A stretch of 64,000 bases of DNA from Halodesulfovibrio aestuarii DSM 17919 = ATCC 29578 (GCF_000384815.1 NZ_ARQF01000017.1:1-64000), one strand, 5' to 3'. Counted from the first letter of the stretch, positions 8,352-18,259 are shown. The notes: generated by a model not told the origin, from the letters alone. Numbers and translations: made by a program.

Positions 8352-9102
8352 TATTCTTTCAGGCGATATTTTATCCGACACAGCTGCACCGAAGGGTGTG
8401 GCTGCGTGGGGTACCATCTTCACAGGCCCGGGTGCTGCAAACGAGCACACTCTGGAGGGCGTGGAAGGGGCTCGTTCCTTACAGTGGGATGATGCCACAG
8501 AAGCCGCCTACATGGAACGGGTGCGTGAGCGTGCAGCAGAACGGGCATCTAAGATTCTCGCAAAAGCACGGGAAGAAGCAGAGTGGGTTAAAGAAAAAGC
8601 ACGTCAGGAAGGCTACGAGCAGGGCTGTCAGCAGGCTCAGCAGGAGCTTGAAGCAATCCAACAGCAGCACGCGGATTCAGTATCCGGTGTCCTCGGCGCT
8701 ATTCAGGGACAGTGTTCCAATATCTTTAATAACTGGCGCAGTGATCTTGTAACCGTTGTGCGTTCTGCAGTTGAGAAAGTTTGCGCAGTGGAGCTGTCAG
8801 AAAACCGTCAGGCTTCCATGGAAAAACTTTTTGCAGAAGCTGTGCAGGTTCTGGACGAGCGCAGACAGCTTGTTATTACCGTGCATCCGGATGATGAATC
8901 AATGGTTTCGGCTATTATTCAGAATGCCCAGCACCACTACAACGGCCTAGAAGCGTGGACAGTGAAATCTGATCCGGCAATCACTGCTGGTGGTATCATT
9001 GTTGAAAGTCGCGACGGCATGGTGGATAACACGATCACCAGCCGTAAGCAGGCTGTGGACGAAATTTTAGACCAGCTTGTCATTCCTGAGGATCAGATAT
9101 GA
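8338..9102 (+). CDS. fliH: Flagellar export apparatus stator protein FliH
   Basis: A 254-residue peripheral component of the export ATPase complex. It has a charged, Glu/Gln-rich helical middle (KAREEAEWVKEKARQEGYEQ) with the small-x-x-x-small spacing typical of FliH. The C-terminal FliI-binding region includes LVITVHPDDESMVSAI. I chose the ATG at 8338, which follows GCGGAGG; a TTG six codons upstream is possible. The gene overlaps fliG by 14 bases and fliI by 4 (ATGA). FliH is weakly conserved, so the call leans partly on position. Confidence 0.88.
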   Translation: MSSSNILSGDILSDTAAPKGVAAWGTIFTGPGAANEHTLEGVEGARSLQWDDATEAAYMERVRERAAERASKILAKAREEAEWVKEKARQEGYEQGCQQAQQELEAIQQQHADSVSGVLGAIQGQCSNIFNNWRSDLVTVVRSAVEKVCAVELSENRQASMEKLFAEAVQVLDERRQLVITVHPDDESMVSAIIQNAQHHYNGLEAWTVKSDPAITAGGIIVESRDGMVDNTITSRKQAVDEILDQLVIPEDQI

Positions 9103-10412
9103 TCGACCCGCGTGGTGCCCTCGAGATGCTGAACAATCTGGAGCCGAACCAGTCTTTTGGTAAGGTGAACAAGGTTGTCGGTCTGATCGTCGAAGGGTGT
9201 GGAATTAAAGCGCCTCTCGGGTCTGTGTGTCAGCTTATCCCCGAGGAAGGTGCAGAGCAGATTCCGGCTGAAGTTGTAGGCTTTCGGGACGGCAATATCC
9301 TGTTTATGCCGTATGGCGATATGCGCGGTATTAAGCCGGGATCACTTATCCGAAACTCCAGTCTGCCGCCGACCTTTCCCGTGGGCAATGACATGCTCGG
9401 CAAAGCATTTGATGCATTTGGCAATGAACTTGGTTCAGCATCACCGATGCTTACAGCCGAAGGCTATAAACCGTTGTACGCAACGCCGCCTAACCCGCTT
9501 TCCCGAGCGCGTATTGTGGAGCCTCTGGATGTTGGAGTACGCTCTATCAACAGTTTGATTACCTTGGGTAAAGGGCAGCGCGTTGGTATTATGGCAGGTT
9601 CCGGTGTGGGGAAATCTACCCTGATGGGGATGATGGCTCGATACACTGAGGCGGATATCAACGTTATTGCGCTTATCGGCGAACGTGGTCGAGAGGTTCT
9701 GGAATTCATGGAAAAGGATCTGGGCCCTGAAGGAATGAAGCGTTCCGTGTTGCTTGTGGCGACATCTGACCAGTCTCCGCTTGTCCGTATGCGTGCTGCA
9801 TATGCTGCAACTGCAGTGGCGGAATTTTACCGTGATCAGGGCAAAAACGTTCTGCTTATGATGGACTCAGTAACCCGGTTCGCAATGGCAGCCCGTGAGG
9901 TTGGCCTTGCAACAGGCGAACCGCCAACAACCAAAGGGTACACCCCTACTGTATTCACTCAGCTTCCAAAACTTCTGGAACGTGCAGGTAACAGCGAGAC
10001 GGGCAGTATTACCGGAATTTACACTGTTCTTGTTGACGGTGACGATTTTAACGAACCGATTGCAGATGCTGTACGTTCAATTCTCGACGGACACATTGTT
10101 TTAACGCGTGATCTTGCAGATAACGGACATTATCCTGCAATCGACGTTTTACGGTCTGTATCCCGCCTACGTAGCGATATTTGTACACGTGAAGTTATCG
10201 AGGAAGGTCAGTCTGTAACCAAGTTGCTGGCTGCGTATAAGAAAGTGGAAGATATGGTAAACATTGGCGCCTATTCCCATGGGTCAAACCCTGTGGTTGA
10301 TAAAGCGATCTCGATGGTTCCGAAAGTAAACGAATTTTTGCAGCAGAGGGTAGAAGATCCTTGTACAATTGAGGAAGCCTATTCCCAGCTGCATACTTTG
10401 GTACAACAATAA
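9099..10412 (+). CDS. fliI: Flagellum-specific export ATPase FliI
   Basis: A 437-residue F1-like hexameric ATPase that energises flagellar type III secretion with FliH. Walker A is MAGSGVGKSTLMGMM, and ALIGERGREV and the Walker B strand NVLLMMDSVTRFAMA follow. GEPPTTKGYTPTVF is typical of FliI rather than of the ATP synthase beta subunit. It is the last gene before a bidirectional terminator. No fliJ follows, although fliJ usually sits directly behind fliI. Confidence 0.97.
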   Translation: MIDPRGALEMLNNLEPNQSFGKVNKVVGLIVEGCGIKAPLGSVCQLIPEEGAEQIPAEVVGFRDGNILFMPYGDMRGIKPGSLIRNSSLPPTFPVGNDMLGKAFDAFGNELGSASPMLTAEGYKPLYATPPNPLSRARIVEPLDVGVRSINSLITLGKGQRVGIMAGSGVGKSTLMGMMARYTEADINVIALIGERGREVLEFMEKDLGPEGMKRSVLLVATSDQSPLVRMRAAYAATAVAEFYRDQGKNVLLMMDSVTRFAMAAREVGLATGEPPTTKGYTPTVFTQLPKLLERAGNSETGSITGIYTVLVDGDDFNEPIADAVRSILDGHIVLTRDLADNGHYPAIDVLRSVSRLRSDICTREVIEEGQSVTKLLAAYKKVEDMVNIGAYSHGSNPVVDKAISMVPKVNEFLQQRVEDPCTIEEAYSQLHTLVQQ

Positions 10413-10523
10413 ATCAGGGTAGCCGAAAGCAACGGGAAGGGACGCCCGTACTCCAGCGCACTGTAACGGCGATATGACAGTACGCATCGCTGAAAGGTTG
10501 CTTTGTTTAATGCAGTACACATG

Positions 10524-10559
10524 AAAAAGGGTCGTGACATTATGTCACGACCCTTTTTT
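10524..10559. terminator. Bidirectional terminator between fliI and cstA
   Basis: A 16-bp perfect stem (AAAAAGGGTCGTGACA, 10524-10539, with its complement at 10544-10559) closes a TTAT loop. The A tract on one side and the T tract on the other serve both converging transcripts. Confidence 0.92.
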
Positions 10560-10561
10560 AT

Positions 10562-12007
10562 TTAATTAGAAGTGGTAACGCTCTTTGCAGCAGACAGTTT
10601 GTTGCTTTTGAGCATGAACCATATGAAGCAGAATGCTGCGAAGGCTGCGCCAACGATAACAGATGTTTCGTACGGCATGTTGAAGCCGATTTTTGCATTA
10701 CACAGATAGGTTGCGGATACGGCAGTCATAAAGGTTGCCGGAACAGTCGCAATCCAGTGTGCTTTTGCGTGGCGGGCAAGGTATACACCGGCAGTCCAGA
10801 GAACGATAGTTGCGAGAGCCTGGTTGGTGAGACCGAAGTAGCGCCAGATTACGGAGAATTCGGTTTTGGTGATTGCAAAGCCAATAAGGAAGAGCGGAAC
10901 AGCAATCATCAGACGTTTGGAGTTCTCTTTCTGAGAGAATTTGAAGAAGTCTGCGATGATGAGGCGTGCAGAACGGAATGCGGTGTCACCGGAGGTGATT
11001 GGAAGTGCAATAACACCGATAACGGCAAGGAAACCACCAATAGGGCCCATGAGGGTTGTAGAAATCTGGTCAACAACAGCAGCAGGGCCACCATTTGCCA
11101 GAGCTGCCTGAAGTGCTTCAGGAGTCTGGTAGAAGCTCATACCAAGAGTTACCCACACGAGTGCGATAAGTCCTTCGCCGATCATTGCACCGTAGAATAC
11201 CGGACGGCCATTGCTTTCTTTAGTAATGCAGCGAGCCATGAGTGGAGACTGGGTTGCGTGGAAGCCGGATACTGCACCACATGCGATGGTGATGAAGATG
11301 AGCGGCCACATTGGCAGGTCTTTTGGATGAGTGTTATGTAAATCGAGGCCGTTCGGGTAGAAGTCGTAACCTTTTACCATAAGCATGGTGATAAGGCCGA
11401 ACGCCATGATGAGCAGTGCAACACCGAAGAGCGGGTAAATACGTCCGATGATTTTATCAACAGGAAGGATGGTAGCAATGAAGTAGTAAACGAAGATGAA
11501 AGAGGTCCAGACGTATTTTGCAATAACAGGGTCGAGGCCAAAGTTGATTTTTTTAGCAAGAAGTGCAGCAGGGCCGAGAACAAATACCACACCTACGAGC
11601 AGCAGCAGGACGATGGAAATAATGTTCATAAGCTGTTTAGCCGTTAGGCCGAGGTTTGCACCTACGATTTCCGGAATAGATTTGCCGTTTTCACGAACGG
11701 AAAGCATGCCGGAGAAATAGTCGTGAACGCCACCTGCAAAGATACAGCCGATAACAACCCATACAAGGGCGACTGGACCGTACAGGGCACCGAGGATTGG
11801 GCCAAAGATTGGACCAAGGCCAGCAATGTTGAGCAGTTGAATGAGGTTAATGTTCCACATTTTGATGGGAACAAAGTCGACACCGTCTTCAAGACGGATA
11901 GCAGGAGTCGGGATACTGTCATCAACACCAAAGATATTTTCTACAAGCTTACCGTAGGTAAAATACCCGAGGATAAGGATTGCAGCAGCAATAAAAAAGT
12001 AAACCAT
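10562..12007 (-). CDS. cstA: CstA-family carbon starvation / peptide or pyruvate transporter
   Basis: A 481-residue polytopic inner-membrane protein with many hydrophobic helices and the CstA landmarks GLGPIFGPILGALYGPVALV, GGVHDYFSGMLSVRENGKSI and SGFHATQSPLMARC. E. coli CstA and BtsT are about 700 residues; this is the shorter form common in anaerobes. Members import peptides or pyruvate under carbon limitation. The start at 12007 has AAAGGAAC upstream. The next upstream ATG would add a positively charged stretch lying in the leader. It is transcribed alone. Confidence 0.88.
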   Translation of the reverse strand: MVYFFIAAAILILGYFTYGKLVENIFGVDDSIPTPAIRLEDGVDFVPIKMWNINLIQLLNIAGLGPIFGPILGALYGPVALVWVVIGCIFAGGVHDYFSGMLSVRENGKSIPEIVGANLGLTAKQLMNIISIVLLLLVGVVFVLGPAALLAKKINFGLDPVIAKYVWTSFIFVYYFIATILPVDKIIGRIYPLFGVALLIMAFGLITMLMVKGYDFYPNGLDLHNTHPKDLPMWPLIFITIACGAVSGFHATQSPLMARCITKESNGRPVFYGAMIGEGLIALVWVTLGMSFYQTPEALQAALANGGPAAVVDQISTTLMGPIGGFLAVIGVIALPITSGDTAFRSARLIIADFFKFSQKENSKRLMIAVPLFLIGFAITKTEFSVIWRYFGLTNQALATIVLWTAGVYLARHAKAHWIATVPATFMTAVSATYLCNAKIGFNMPYETSVIVGAAFAAFCFIWFMLKSNKLSAAKSVTTSN

Positions 12008-12732
12008 GCTTGTTCCTTTTGCGCTAAGGCGCATGAATATGAGATTTTTTGCTTTCAAAAAAGCAGGTTATTGCAGGAGACAGGTAACTGCATATCGTGA
12101 AAGCTGTTGTTACATACAAAAATCATCATTCAGAGCCAAAGAGAAGATTGTAAAAAAAAGTAAAAATACTGTTTTTTCAAAAGGTTCAGCGTTTTAACTT
12201 CCTAAAATAATGGCAGATACAGTTTTTTTTAGCTGCGATACGCTTAAGTTGTTAATGAACACTTGTTTTCTACTGTTAGAGTCTAGAAAAGGTAGATATA
12301 TTCTTGACATTCAATGTTTTTTTGAGCTGTACGATTTTTGTATAACCAGTATCGGATGAGTGATGTGACGTCGCTATAAACCTGTAACAAATGTTACAGG
12401 TAGCGGGCAGGTCAAAAGCTAAGTTTGAAAAAAAGTGTTACCGGTCCTTGATAGCAAACTCTCGCCGATAAATTACGATTCCCCTTGATGCTGTTTGCCA
12501 CAAGTATGGGGTATACCTTCCTAGATGTTTACTTGCAGTCTCCTGAAGTACCTTTTTAAGGAACCTCAAAGAATGTAGTAAAGAGCATATCATCTGTGTA
12601 TGTCACGTTGACGGTGAATCCTGCACAAACATTTCAGTTTTCAGCATCTTATAAAACCGAACAAACAAAAAAAGGAACCCCATGTTATACAAGGGGTTCC
12701 TTTACAATATCTTTCAATAAGATTGTTCAGCG
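12008..12732. other. Long intergenic region upstream of cstA, with a 9-bp dyad
   Basis: About 725 bases without a credible gene. A perfect dyad, ACCTGTAAC (12380-12388) and GTTACAGGT (12393-12401), is flanked by a second short pairing CGCT/AGCG and could be an operator or an RNA hairpin. The tRNA-Arg terminator lies at 12663-12703. A TTGACA at 12304-12309 has no convincing -10 partner. The rest is AT-rich, and I see nothing further in it. Confidence 0.5.
12663..12703 (-). terminator. Terminator of tRNA-Arg
   Basis: An 11-bp perfect stem (AAAGGAACCCC, 12671-12681, with 12693-12703) has an 11-nt loop. On the minus strand it is followed by a U-rich run (complement of 12663-12670). It lies 30 nt past the tRNA 3' end. 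Confidence 0.82.
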
Positions 12733-12809
<77 letters not shown>

Positions 12810-13278
12810 GTGCGCGATTAAGTAGACTTGAGCGTCAATGATGTCAAGTTATATAACGCGTTGGCATGCCCTGTCAGCATAAAATGGTGTAAAGTTGCAA
12901 AACGGGAAGCAGGTAAAATATAACGGGGCTGAACATTGGTGGCATGCTTGAAGGTATGCTATGATGTCTCGAGGTGTCTCGAGAAATACTATGATTCGGC
13001 ATTTAATCACATATTTGTTATTTTGACTAACATGAGCTACATATATTTTAAGCTTGGCACAACAAATTTAAAAAAAATAAGCAAAAAATAGCAAAATTGT
13101 ATAAAAAAGCAGAAAAAATCCACTTAATAAGTTATTTCGCTAGCACTCGTATCATTAGTTTGTTAAAGCCGCTTGCATGGCAAGAACGCAAAGAGAAATG
13201 TCTTTGCTGTTAGTTTGCCTTTCCCGCGTTTATTAATGTTACAACGGAACAGCAATGTTCCGATAGTAAGTGAGAGTC
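12810..13278. other. AT-rich intergenic region upstream of ubiX
   Basis: About 470 bases with no credible gene. It contains the tRNA-Arg promoter at its left edge and a tandem 9-nt repeat TGTCTCGAG at 12965-12973 and 12975-12983. A very A/T-rich stretch lies around 13060-13130. A small hairpin CGGAAC-AGCAAT-GTTCCG (13245-13262) lies just before ubiX. No function can be assigned to these. Confidence 0.5.
12819..12847 (-). promoter_or_regulatory. Sigma-70 promoter of tRNA-Arg
   Basis: On the minus strand a perfect TTGACA (12842-12847) is separated by 17 nt from TACTTA (12819-12824). The -10 is weak, but the distance to the tRNA 5' end (12809) fits a start near 12812. Confidence 0.55.
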
Positions 13279-13842
13279 ATGAAAAAGATTGTTGTAGCAG
13301 TGACAGGTGCTAGCGGTATGCCGCTGACTGTTTTGTTGCTCAAAGAACTCGCCGCCACTTCTCAGGCTGAGATACACCTGATTGTATCTGATGCAGCCAA
13401 GACAGTCCTTGAGCTTGAGTCAGGGCTGGGTCTCGATCACCTCACCTCCTACGCAAACTTTGTTTATACGCAACATGAAGTCGGGGCAGCACCGGCAAGT
13501 GGCTCCTGGTTGCACGATGGCATGATTATTTGTCCGTGTTCTATGGCTTCTCTTGGTGCAATTGCTAACGGCATAGGTTCTAACCTTATACATAGAGCTG
13601 CTGACGTGACTTTGAAAGAACGCAGGAAACTCATTCTTGTTCCTCGCGAAACGCCGCTGAATCGTATACACTTGCAGAATATGCTCGCTGCTGATGAAGC
13701 CGGTGCGCTTATTATGCCGCCTACTCCGGGCTTTTATTCAAAGCCTGAGACAATAGAAGATATTTGTACTCATCTGGTAGGTAGAATGCTCGATCATTTA
13801 GGCATTGAGCATGCTTTAGTTAAACGCTGGAACGGCATGTAG
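13279..13842 (+). CDS. ubiX: UbiX-family flavin prenyltransferase
   Basis: A 187-residue protein of the UbiX/Pad1 flavoprotein family. The family prenylates FMN to make the cofactor of UbiD-type decarboxylases. Landmarks are the nucleotide-binding VAVTGASGM start, [40 protein letters not shown] and [18 protein letters not shown]. The usual AIYG after GASG reads MPL here, a modest deviation. The ATG at 13279 follows a weak GTGAG; a GTG three codons upstream is possible. No ubiD-like partner is next to it in the window. Confidence 0.9.
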   Translation: MKKIVVAVTGASGMPLTVLLLKELAATSQAEIHLIVSDAAKTVLELESGLGLDHLTSYANFVYTQHEVGAAPASGSWLHDGMIICPCSMASLGAIANGIGSNLIHRAADVTLKERRKLILVPRETPLNRIHLQNMLAADEAGALIMPPTPGFYSKPETIEDICTHLVGRMLDHLGIEHALVKRWNGM

Positions 13843-13871
13843 CCGTTGCAACTTTAGCCGGAGGACACCCC

Positions 13872-14591
13872 ATGCAGGAATTGCAATGGAATGGACACGC
13901 TAATTTTCAACTGAAAACTCCTTCTGCGACAATATTAATTGATCCATTTTTTGAAGGAAATCCCTCTGCCGCCAGTACATGGCAAAGGGCATCAAAGCCG
14001 GATGCTGTGTTTGTTACCCACGATCATGGTGATCATACCGGTTCAGCAGTAGAAATTTGTAAAGCCACAGGCGCAATGCTTGGTGCTATAGTAGGTACAG
14101 CTCAAAAATTTGTTGAGGCTGGTGTTCCGCAGGAACAGGTTATTAATGGATCCGGTTTTAATATTGGTGGTACCATTGTTGTGGAAGGTGTGAGTGTGAC
14201 TATGACGCAAGCATACCACTCCACAGAGTCCGGTGCTCCCGTCGGATATATTTTCCGATTGGACGACGGATACACGGTGTACCATGCCGGTGACACAGGA
14301 ATTTTTTCTGGAATGGAATTATGGGGGCGGTTATATGACATTGATCTCGCCCTGCTGCCGATAGGCGGCGTGTATACCATGGATGCAAAACAGGCAGCGC
14401 TTGCATGCCGCCTGCTAAAGTGCAAAAGCGTTGTGCCGATGCATTGGGGCACCTTCCCCGTCCTTGAACAGAATACAAAAGATTTTGCTTACCAGTTACA
14501 GAACTATGCTCCGAATTGCCGTCTGTATGACTTGAAACCGGGCGATAGTTTGAAGCTTGAAAATACAACCGCTGCAACTTGCAAATGTTAG
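13872..14591 (+). CDS. UPF0173-type metal-dependent hydrolase (MBL fold)
   Basis: A 239-residue metallo-beta-lactamase-fold protein with the dinuclear metal motif THDHGDH (about residues 56-62). The later ligand-bearing strand is YHAGDTGIF and the C-terminal histidine is in [11 protein letters not shown]. The N-terminus [12 protein letters not shown] and this length are typical of UPF0173 proteins, which have no settled substrate. CCGGAGG lies 9 nt before the ATG. The gene follows ubiX by 29 nt in the same direction and is probably cotranscribed. Confidence 0.87.
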   Translation: MQELQWNGHANFQLKTPSATILIDPFFEGNPSAASTWQRASKPDAVFVTHDHGDHTGSAVEICKATGAMLGAIVGTAQKFVEAGVPQEQVINGSGFNIGGTIVVEGVSVTMTQAYHSTESGAPVGYIFRLDDGYTVYHAGDTGIFSGMELWGRLYDIDLALLPIGGVYTMDAKQAALACRLLKCKSVVPMHWGTFPVLEQNTKDFAYQLQNYAPNCRLYDLKPGDSLKLENTTAATCKC

Positions 14592-14603
14592 CAACGGTTA
14601 GAT

Positions 14604-14930
14604 ATGGTTGCATTGACTGGTATCGTGCAAGATAAAACGATGTCGATGAAAAATAGTTGGGTAGTCTATCTTGTGCAATGTGCAGACGGTTCGCTCTACT
14701 GCGGCATAACAACCGATATGGACAGACGCCTTGGTGAACATAACTCGGGAAAAGGAGCAAAGTATACTCGCTCCAGACGCCCGGTGTCCCTGATCGCCAG
14801 CGCCTTTGTTCCGGATCGGAGCACAGCTTCTAAGATAGAATGTAACATAAAAAGACAGCCCTCCGGCAAGAAAGTCGATACTCTGAACAGGTGCGTCAGG
14901 GAACTCGCTTCTTCTGCAGCGCAGTCATAA
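14604..14930 (+). CDS. GIY-YIG nuclease-like protein (UPF0213/YhbQ type)
   Basis: A small single-domain GIY-YIG protein. The core reads VVYLVQCADGSLYCGITTD, with VYL and YCG at the GIY and YIG positions. RR, then GKGAKYTRSRRPVSL and the downstream acidic residue (KIECNIKR) follow, as in YhbQ proteins. The latter have been linked to DNA repair, but the biological role is unsettled. The start is uncertain: ATG codons at 14604, 14640 and 14646 all lack a clear Shine-Dalgarno sequence, and homology begins just after the last, so the real protein may be about 94 residues. Confidence 0.8.
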   Translation: MVALTGIVQDKTMSMKNSWVVYLVQCADGSLYCGITTDMDRRLGEHNSGKGAKYTRSRRPVSLIASAFVPDRSTASKIECNIKRQPSGKKVDTLNRCVRELASSAAQS

Positions 14931-14960
14931 GATGCCAGTTAGTGCATAAGGAATTTTATT

Positions 14961-16559
14961 ATGGAACGATGTATTTTTTCTGAACTCCCTCTCTCTCCGG
15001 AGTTATTAAAGTCTATTGAAGACATGGGATTTGAAGAAGCATCTCCAATTCAGGCTATGGCCATTCCTCCTCTTCTCGAAGGCAAGGACGTAATTGGTCA
15101 GGCTCAAACCGGTACGGGTAAAACCGCAGCGTTCGGTATTCCAGTTTTGGAAAAGGTCGACGTGCGTTTAAAATCTCCACAGGCAATCATTCTTTGCCCT
15201 ACTCGTGAGCTCGCTATTCAGGTTGCAACAGAAATCAGCCAACTTGCAAAACGTAAGCGCGGCGTTTTTGTTCTGCCAATCTACGGTGGCCAGCCAATCG
15301 AGCGTCAGATTAAAGCTCTGCGCCGCGGCGTTCAGGTTATTGTAGGTACCCCGGGCCGTATGATGGACCACATGAAACGTGGTACTATTTCTCTTCAGGA
15401 AATTAGCATGGCTGTTCTTGATGAAGCGGACGAAATGCTCGATATGGGCTTCCGCGATGACATTGAGTTCATCCTTGAGCAAGTACCTGAGAAAAGCCAG
15501 ACTGTATTCTTCTCCGCTACTATGCGTGATGAGATTTTGCAGCTTGCAAAACGCTTCCTCAACGCTCCAGAATTCCTCAAAGTTACTCAGAAAGTACTTA
15601 CTGTTCCTAATATCGAACAGATTTACTATGAAGTTCGTCCGTTCCAGAAAATGGATGCGCTTTGTCGTGTACTCGATGTATATAATCCAAAGCTTACCAT
15701 CGTATTCTGCTCCACCAAACGCGGTGTTGACGAACTTACAGCGAATCTTCAGGGTCGTGGTTATCAGGCAGACGGGCTGCATGGTAACTTGAACCAGACC
15801 CAGCGTGATCGCGTTATGAACCGTTTCCGTAAAGGTACTATTGAAGTGCTCGTTGCAACAGACGTAGCAGCTCGTGGTATTGACGTAGATGACGTTGAAG
15901 CTGTTGTTAACTACGATATTCCAAACGATGTTGAGTACTACGTTCACCGTATTGGCCGTACCGGTCGTGCAGGACGTATGGGGCGTGCATTCACCTTTGT
16001 TTCCGGTAAAGAATTCTGGAAACTTCGCGATATCAAACGCTTCACCAAAGCTCGCATCGTTCAGCATCAGGTTCCAACCATTGCGGACGTTGAAAATGCG
16101 AAATCAAGCAAACTGCTCGACGAAATTCGCGACAACATCCACAAGCATGAACTTGACCGTTACCTTACAATCGTTGACGATTTCATTCAGAACGAATTTG
16201 ATGGTGACCTCACTACTGCTGAGATGGCAGCTGCTCTGCTTAAAATTCTTATGCACCGTGACCTCGGTGACGCAATGCCTGAGCAGAAGAAATCATTCGG
16301 TGACACCGGCGCACAGGCAGGCATGGTTCGTCTGTTTATCAACATTGGTCGTAAGAACCGCATCGGCGCTCGCGATATCGTAGGCGCTATTGCTGGCGAA
16401 TCCGGACTTCCTGGTAAAATGATCGGTGCAATTGATATTTATGACCGTTTCACCTTCGTTGAAGTTCCGGAAGACTACGCACAGGAAGTTCTTAATGTAA
16501 TGAACGGCAACCAGATTCGTGGCAACAAATTGTTTGTTGAACCTGCTTCCCGTCGATAA
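14961..16559 (+). CDS. deaD: DEAD-box RNA helicase with DbpA-type RNA-binding domain
   Basis: A 532-residue ATP-dependent RNA helicase. The Q motif is followed by Walker A AQTGTGKTAAFGIP, PTRELAIQV, TPGRMMDHM, the DEAD box, SATM, VATDVAARGIDV and the arginine-finger motif HRIGRTGRAGR. The C-terminal part (about 455-530, VRLFINIGRKNRIGARDIV) is the DbpA RNA-recognition domain found in CsdA/DeaD. The family acts in ribosome assembly and cold-shock mRNA handling. AAGGAA lies upstream of the ATG. Codon use looks highly adapted, consistent with strong expression. Confidence 0.95.
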   Translation: MERCIFSELPLSPELLKSIEDMGFEEASPIQAMAIPPLLEGKDVIGQAQTGTGKTAAFGIPVLEKVDVRLKSPQAIILCPTRELAIQVATEISQLAKRKRGVFVLPIYGGQPIERQIKALRRGVQVIVGTPGRMMDHMKRGTISLQEISMAVLDEADEMLDMGFRDDIEFILEQVPEKSQTVFFSATMRDEILQLAKRFLNAPEFLKVTQKVLTVPNIEQIYYEVRPFQKMDALCRVLDVYNPKLTIVFCSTKRGVDELTANLQGRGYQADGLHGNLNQTQRDRVMNRFRKGTIEVLVATDVAARGIDVDDVEAVVNYDIPNDVEYYVHRIGRTGRAGRMGRAFTFVSGKEFWKLRDIKRFTKARIVQHQVPTIADVENAKSSKLLDEIRDNIHKHELDRYLTIVDDFIQNEFDGDLTTAEMAAALLKILMHRDLGDAMPEQKKSFGDTGAQAGMVRLFINIGRKNRIGARDIVGAIAGESGLPGKMIGAIDIYDRFTFVEVPEDYAQEVLNVMNGNQIRGNKLFVEPASRR

Positions 16560-16582
16560 GACTTCTGAAGTATAGAAATGAG

Positions 16583-16613
16583 AAAGGCTGCCTGATGGGC
16601 AGCCTTTTTTTAT
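16583..16613 (+). terminator. Terminator after the DEAD-box helicase gene
   Basis: A 10-bp perfect stem (AAAGGCTGCC, 16583-16592, with GGGCAGCCTTT beginning 16597) closes a TGAT loop before a T7 run. It lies 23 nt after the stop codon. Confidence 0.9.
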
Positions 16614-16744
16614 GGCTCGGGGAAGATGTTGCATACTGTTGTGATGCAAATCGAGTTAACTGCCTGACAGTGGTATAAAAGACAGCGTAAGACTTGTTTT
16701 AATGGCCCCCTGTTGCGTAACAGTTTGCGCGAGCAGTATTGCTA

Positions 16745-18112
16745 TTAATTTTGTTGTTGCAATGGGGCAATATTCATATCTTCAAGGTAGTTTTTTGCAT
16801 CGTTAGAACTGGAGAAATGAACAAGCGGTGCGATAATTTTATTTTTATCGGGCATGCGGAACAGACCATAAATTGAGTCATTGGTAAGCATACCCATAGT
16901 GCCACCCGTATCCTCGCCTAGTTCGATAAGGTAGGATTGGAGACATGTTCCTTTAAAGTCCGGCGCCAGTGACTGGCATATCTCTGAGGGAATTTCCGCA
17001 AGCAATGTATATTCTTCACGTAGTGTGTATATGTCCTTTTCTTGTTCAAAGCGAACCGTCTTTTCTTTCGTTTTAACGTGGTTGAACGCAGGAGTAGGTG
17101 TTGCCGGATTTATAAGGGAGGGCGTGAGGTCTTCTCTGCGTGCAGAAATTTTCGCGAGGGGGAGGCTGCTAAGGTATTTCCCTGTGTTTCGCAGGAAATC
17201 TTCTTTAGGGGTAATGGAGAATTGTTTAGCGATGTACTCATAGTATTCATTAGATATGCCCGGACGGCTGAGTCTGTCTGGGGTCAGCATTTTTCCATCG
17301 ATAACCCATCCTGTCGGAAGATCGGCTGCATAGAATTTTTCCGGTACATATTTCCAAACGCTTCGAATAGTAAATTCATTTGAAGACAAGGGTGTTATCC
17401 AGATTTCCCCCCTCCCCATTGCAACTCCGCGCCAGCTGTGCACGTAGCAGGTCGGGCCATATTCCAGAATGGTGTCGCGGAAATCGTCAGTAAAGACTTC
17501 AGAAAAAGTTTTTCCGTCCATGTATCGATTACGAAGCCCTCTGGACAGCTCACTTTTAATGTGTGTGCGGAAGGCTGCTAAATCCTTATTCTCAACAGCA
17601 TCAACAATGCCTTGGGTAAACCGGTAGAGGGCTTCTGAGTCAACCTTCCAGAATAAACCATTCCTTAGCGCGGTATCAGAACAATTTCTGCTAATGGCTT
17701 TATGACATGCCGCAAGAATAGCCTTCATGGAGTCAAAAAGCTCTTTTGGCTCATTTTTAGGATACTGTTCGACCATGAGCTCTCCAAGTTCCAAGCACTT
17801 TTCATACTTCTCTGCATGAAAGCGTGAGAGCATCAGATGGTGCATGAACCAGTTGTGAATGTTCTGCTCTTTCTGTTGCTCGGTCGTTCTGTTCGCGCCT
17901 TTGTATTCAAAGGTTTTTGCAAGAATAGGACATTGAGCATATTTCTCTTCAAGAATCAGATTGGCAATTCCGTATTGTCCTATTTCATCTTTTTCCGAAA
18001 ATTGCTTTTGAGCTTTGACAAGAGCTTCAGGGGAACATGGACCTATCTGCTGTCCTCCATATGTTGTTTGGAAAGAGAACAGGATAAGGATGAGTGGCAA
18101 TAATTTTCGCAT
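16745..18112 (-). CDS. Secreted protein of unknown function with helical repeat N-half
   Basis: A 455-residue protein with a clear signal peptide (MRKLLPLILILFSFQTTYGG), so it is probably periplasmic. The first 180 residues look like degenerate TPR or SEL1 helices (KYEKCLELGELMVEQYPKN). A middle block (KTFSEVFTDDFRDTILE, CYVHSWRGVAMGRGEIWI) resembles a segment I associate with uncharacterised proteobacterial exported proteins, but I cannot name a family. Several cysteines (in PCSPE, CPIL, CLEL, CHKA, NCSD, CYVH, ICQS, TCLQ) could form disulfides. It is a single-gene unit. Confidence 0.6.
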   Translation of the reverse strand: MRKLLPLILILFSFQTTYGGQQIGPCSPEALVKAQKQFSEKDEIGQYGIANLILEEKYAQCPILAKTFEYKGANRTTEQQKEQNIHNWFMHHLMLSRFHAEKYEKCLELGELMVEQYPKNEPKELFDSMKAILAACHKAISRNCSDTALRNGLFWKVDSEALYRFTQGIVDAVENKDLAAFRTHIKSELSRGLRNRYMDGKTFSEVFTDDFRDTILEYGPTCYVHSWRGVAMGRGEIWITPLSSNEFTIRSVWKYVPEKFYAADLPTGWVIDGKMLTPDRLSRPGISNEYYEYIAKQFSITPKEDFLRNTGKYLSSLPLAKISARREDLTPSLINPATPTPAFNHVKTKEKTVRFEQEKDIYTLREEYTLLAEIPSEICQSLAPDFKGTCLQSYLIELGEDTGGTMGMLTNDSIYGLFRMPDKNKIIAPLVHFSSSNDAKNYLEDMNIAPLQQQN

Positions 18113-18259
18113 AAGAGCATCCTGAAAACGTAGAAAAATTAGCGGAATGATTTTGGTAAAGAATATAAAACATTCTTTACCTCGTCGATATGATTGTAAT
18201 ATTTTTTAGTCTGTCATCTGAACGGGATGCTCAGGGATAGCATCGAATGAACTGGAAGA

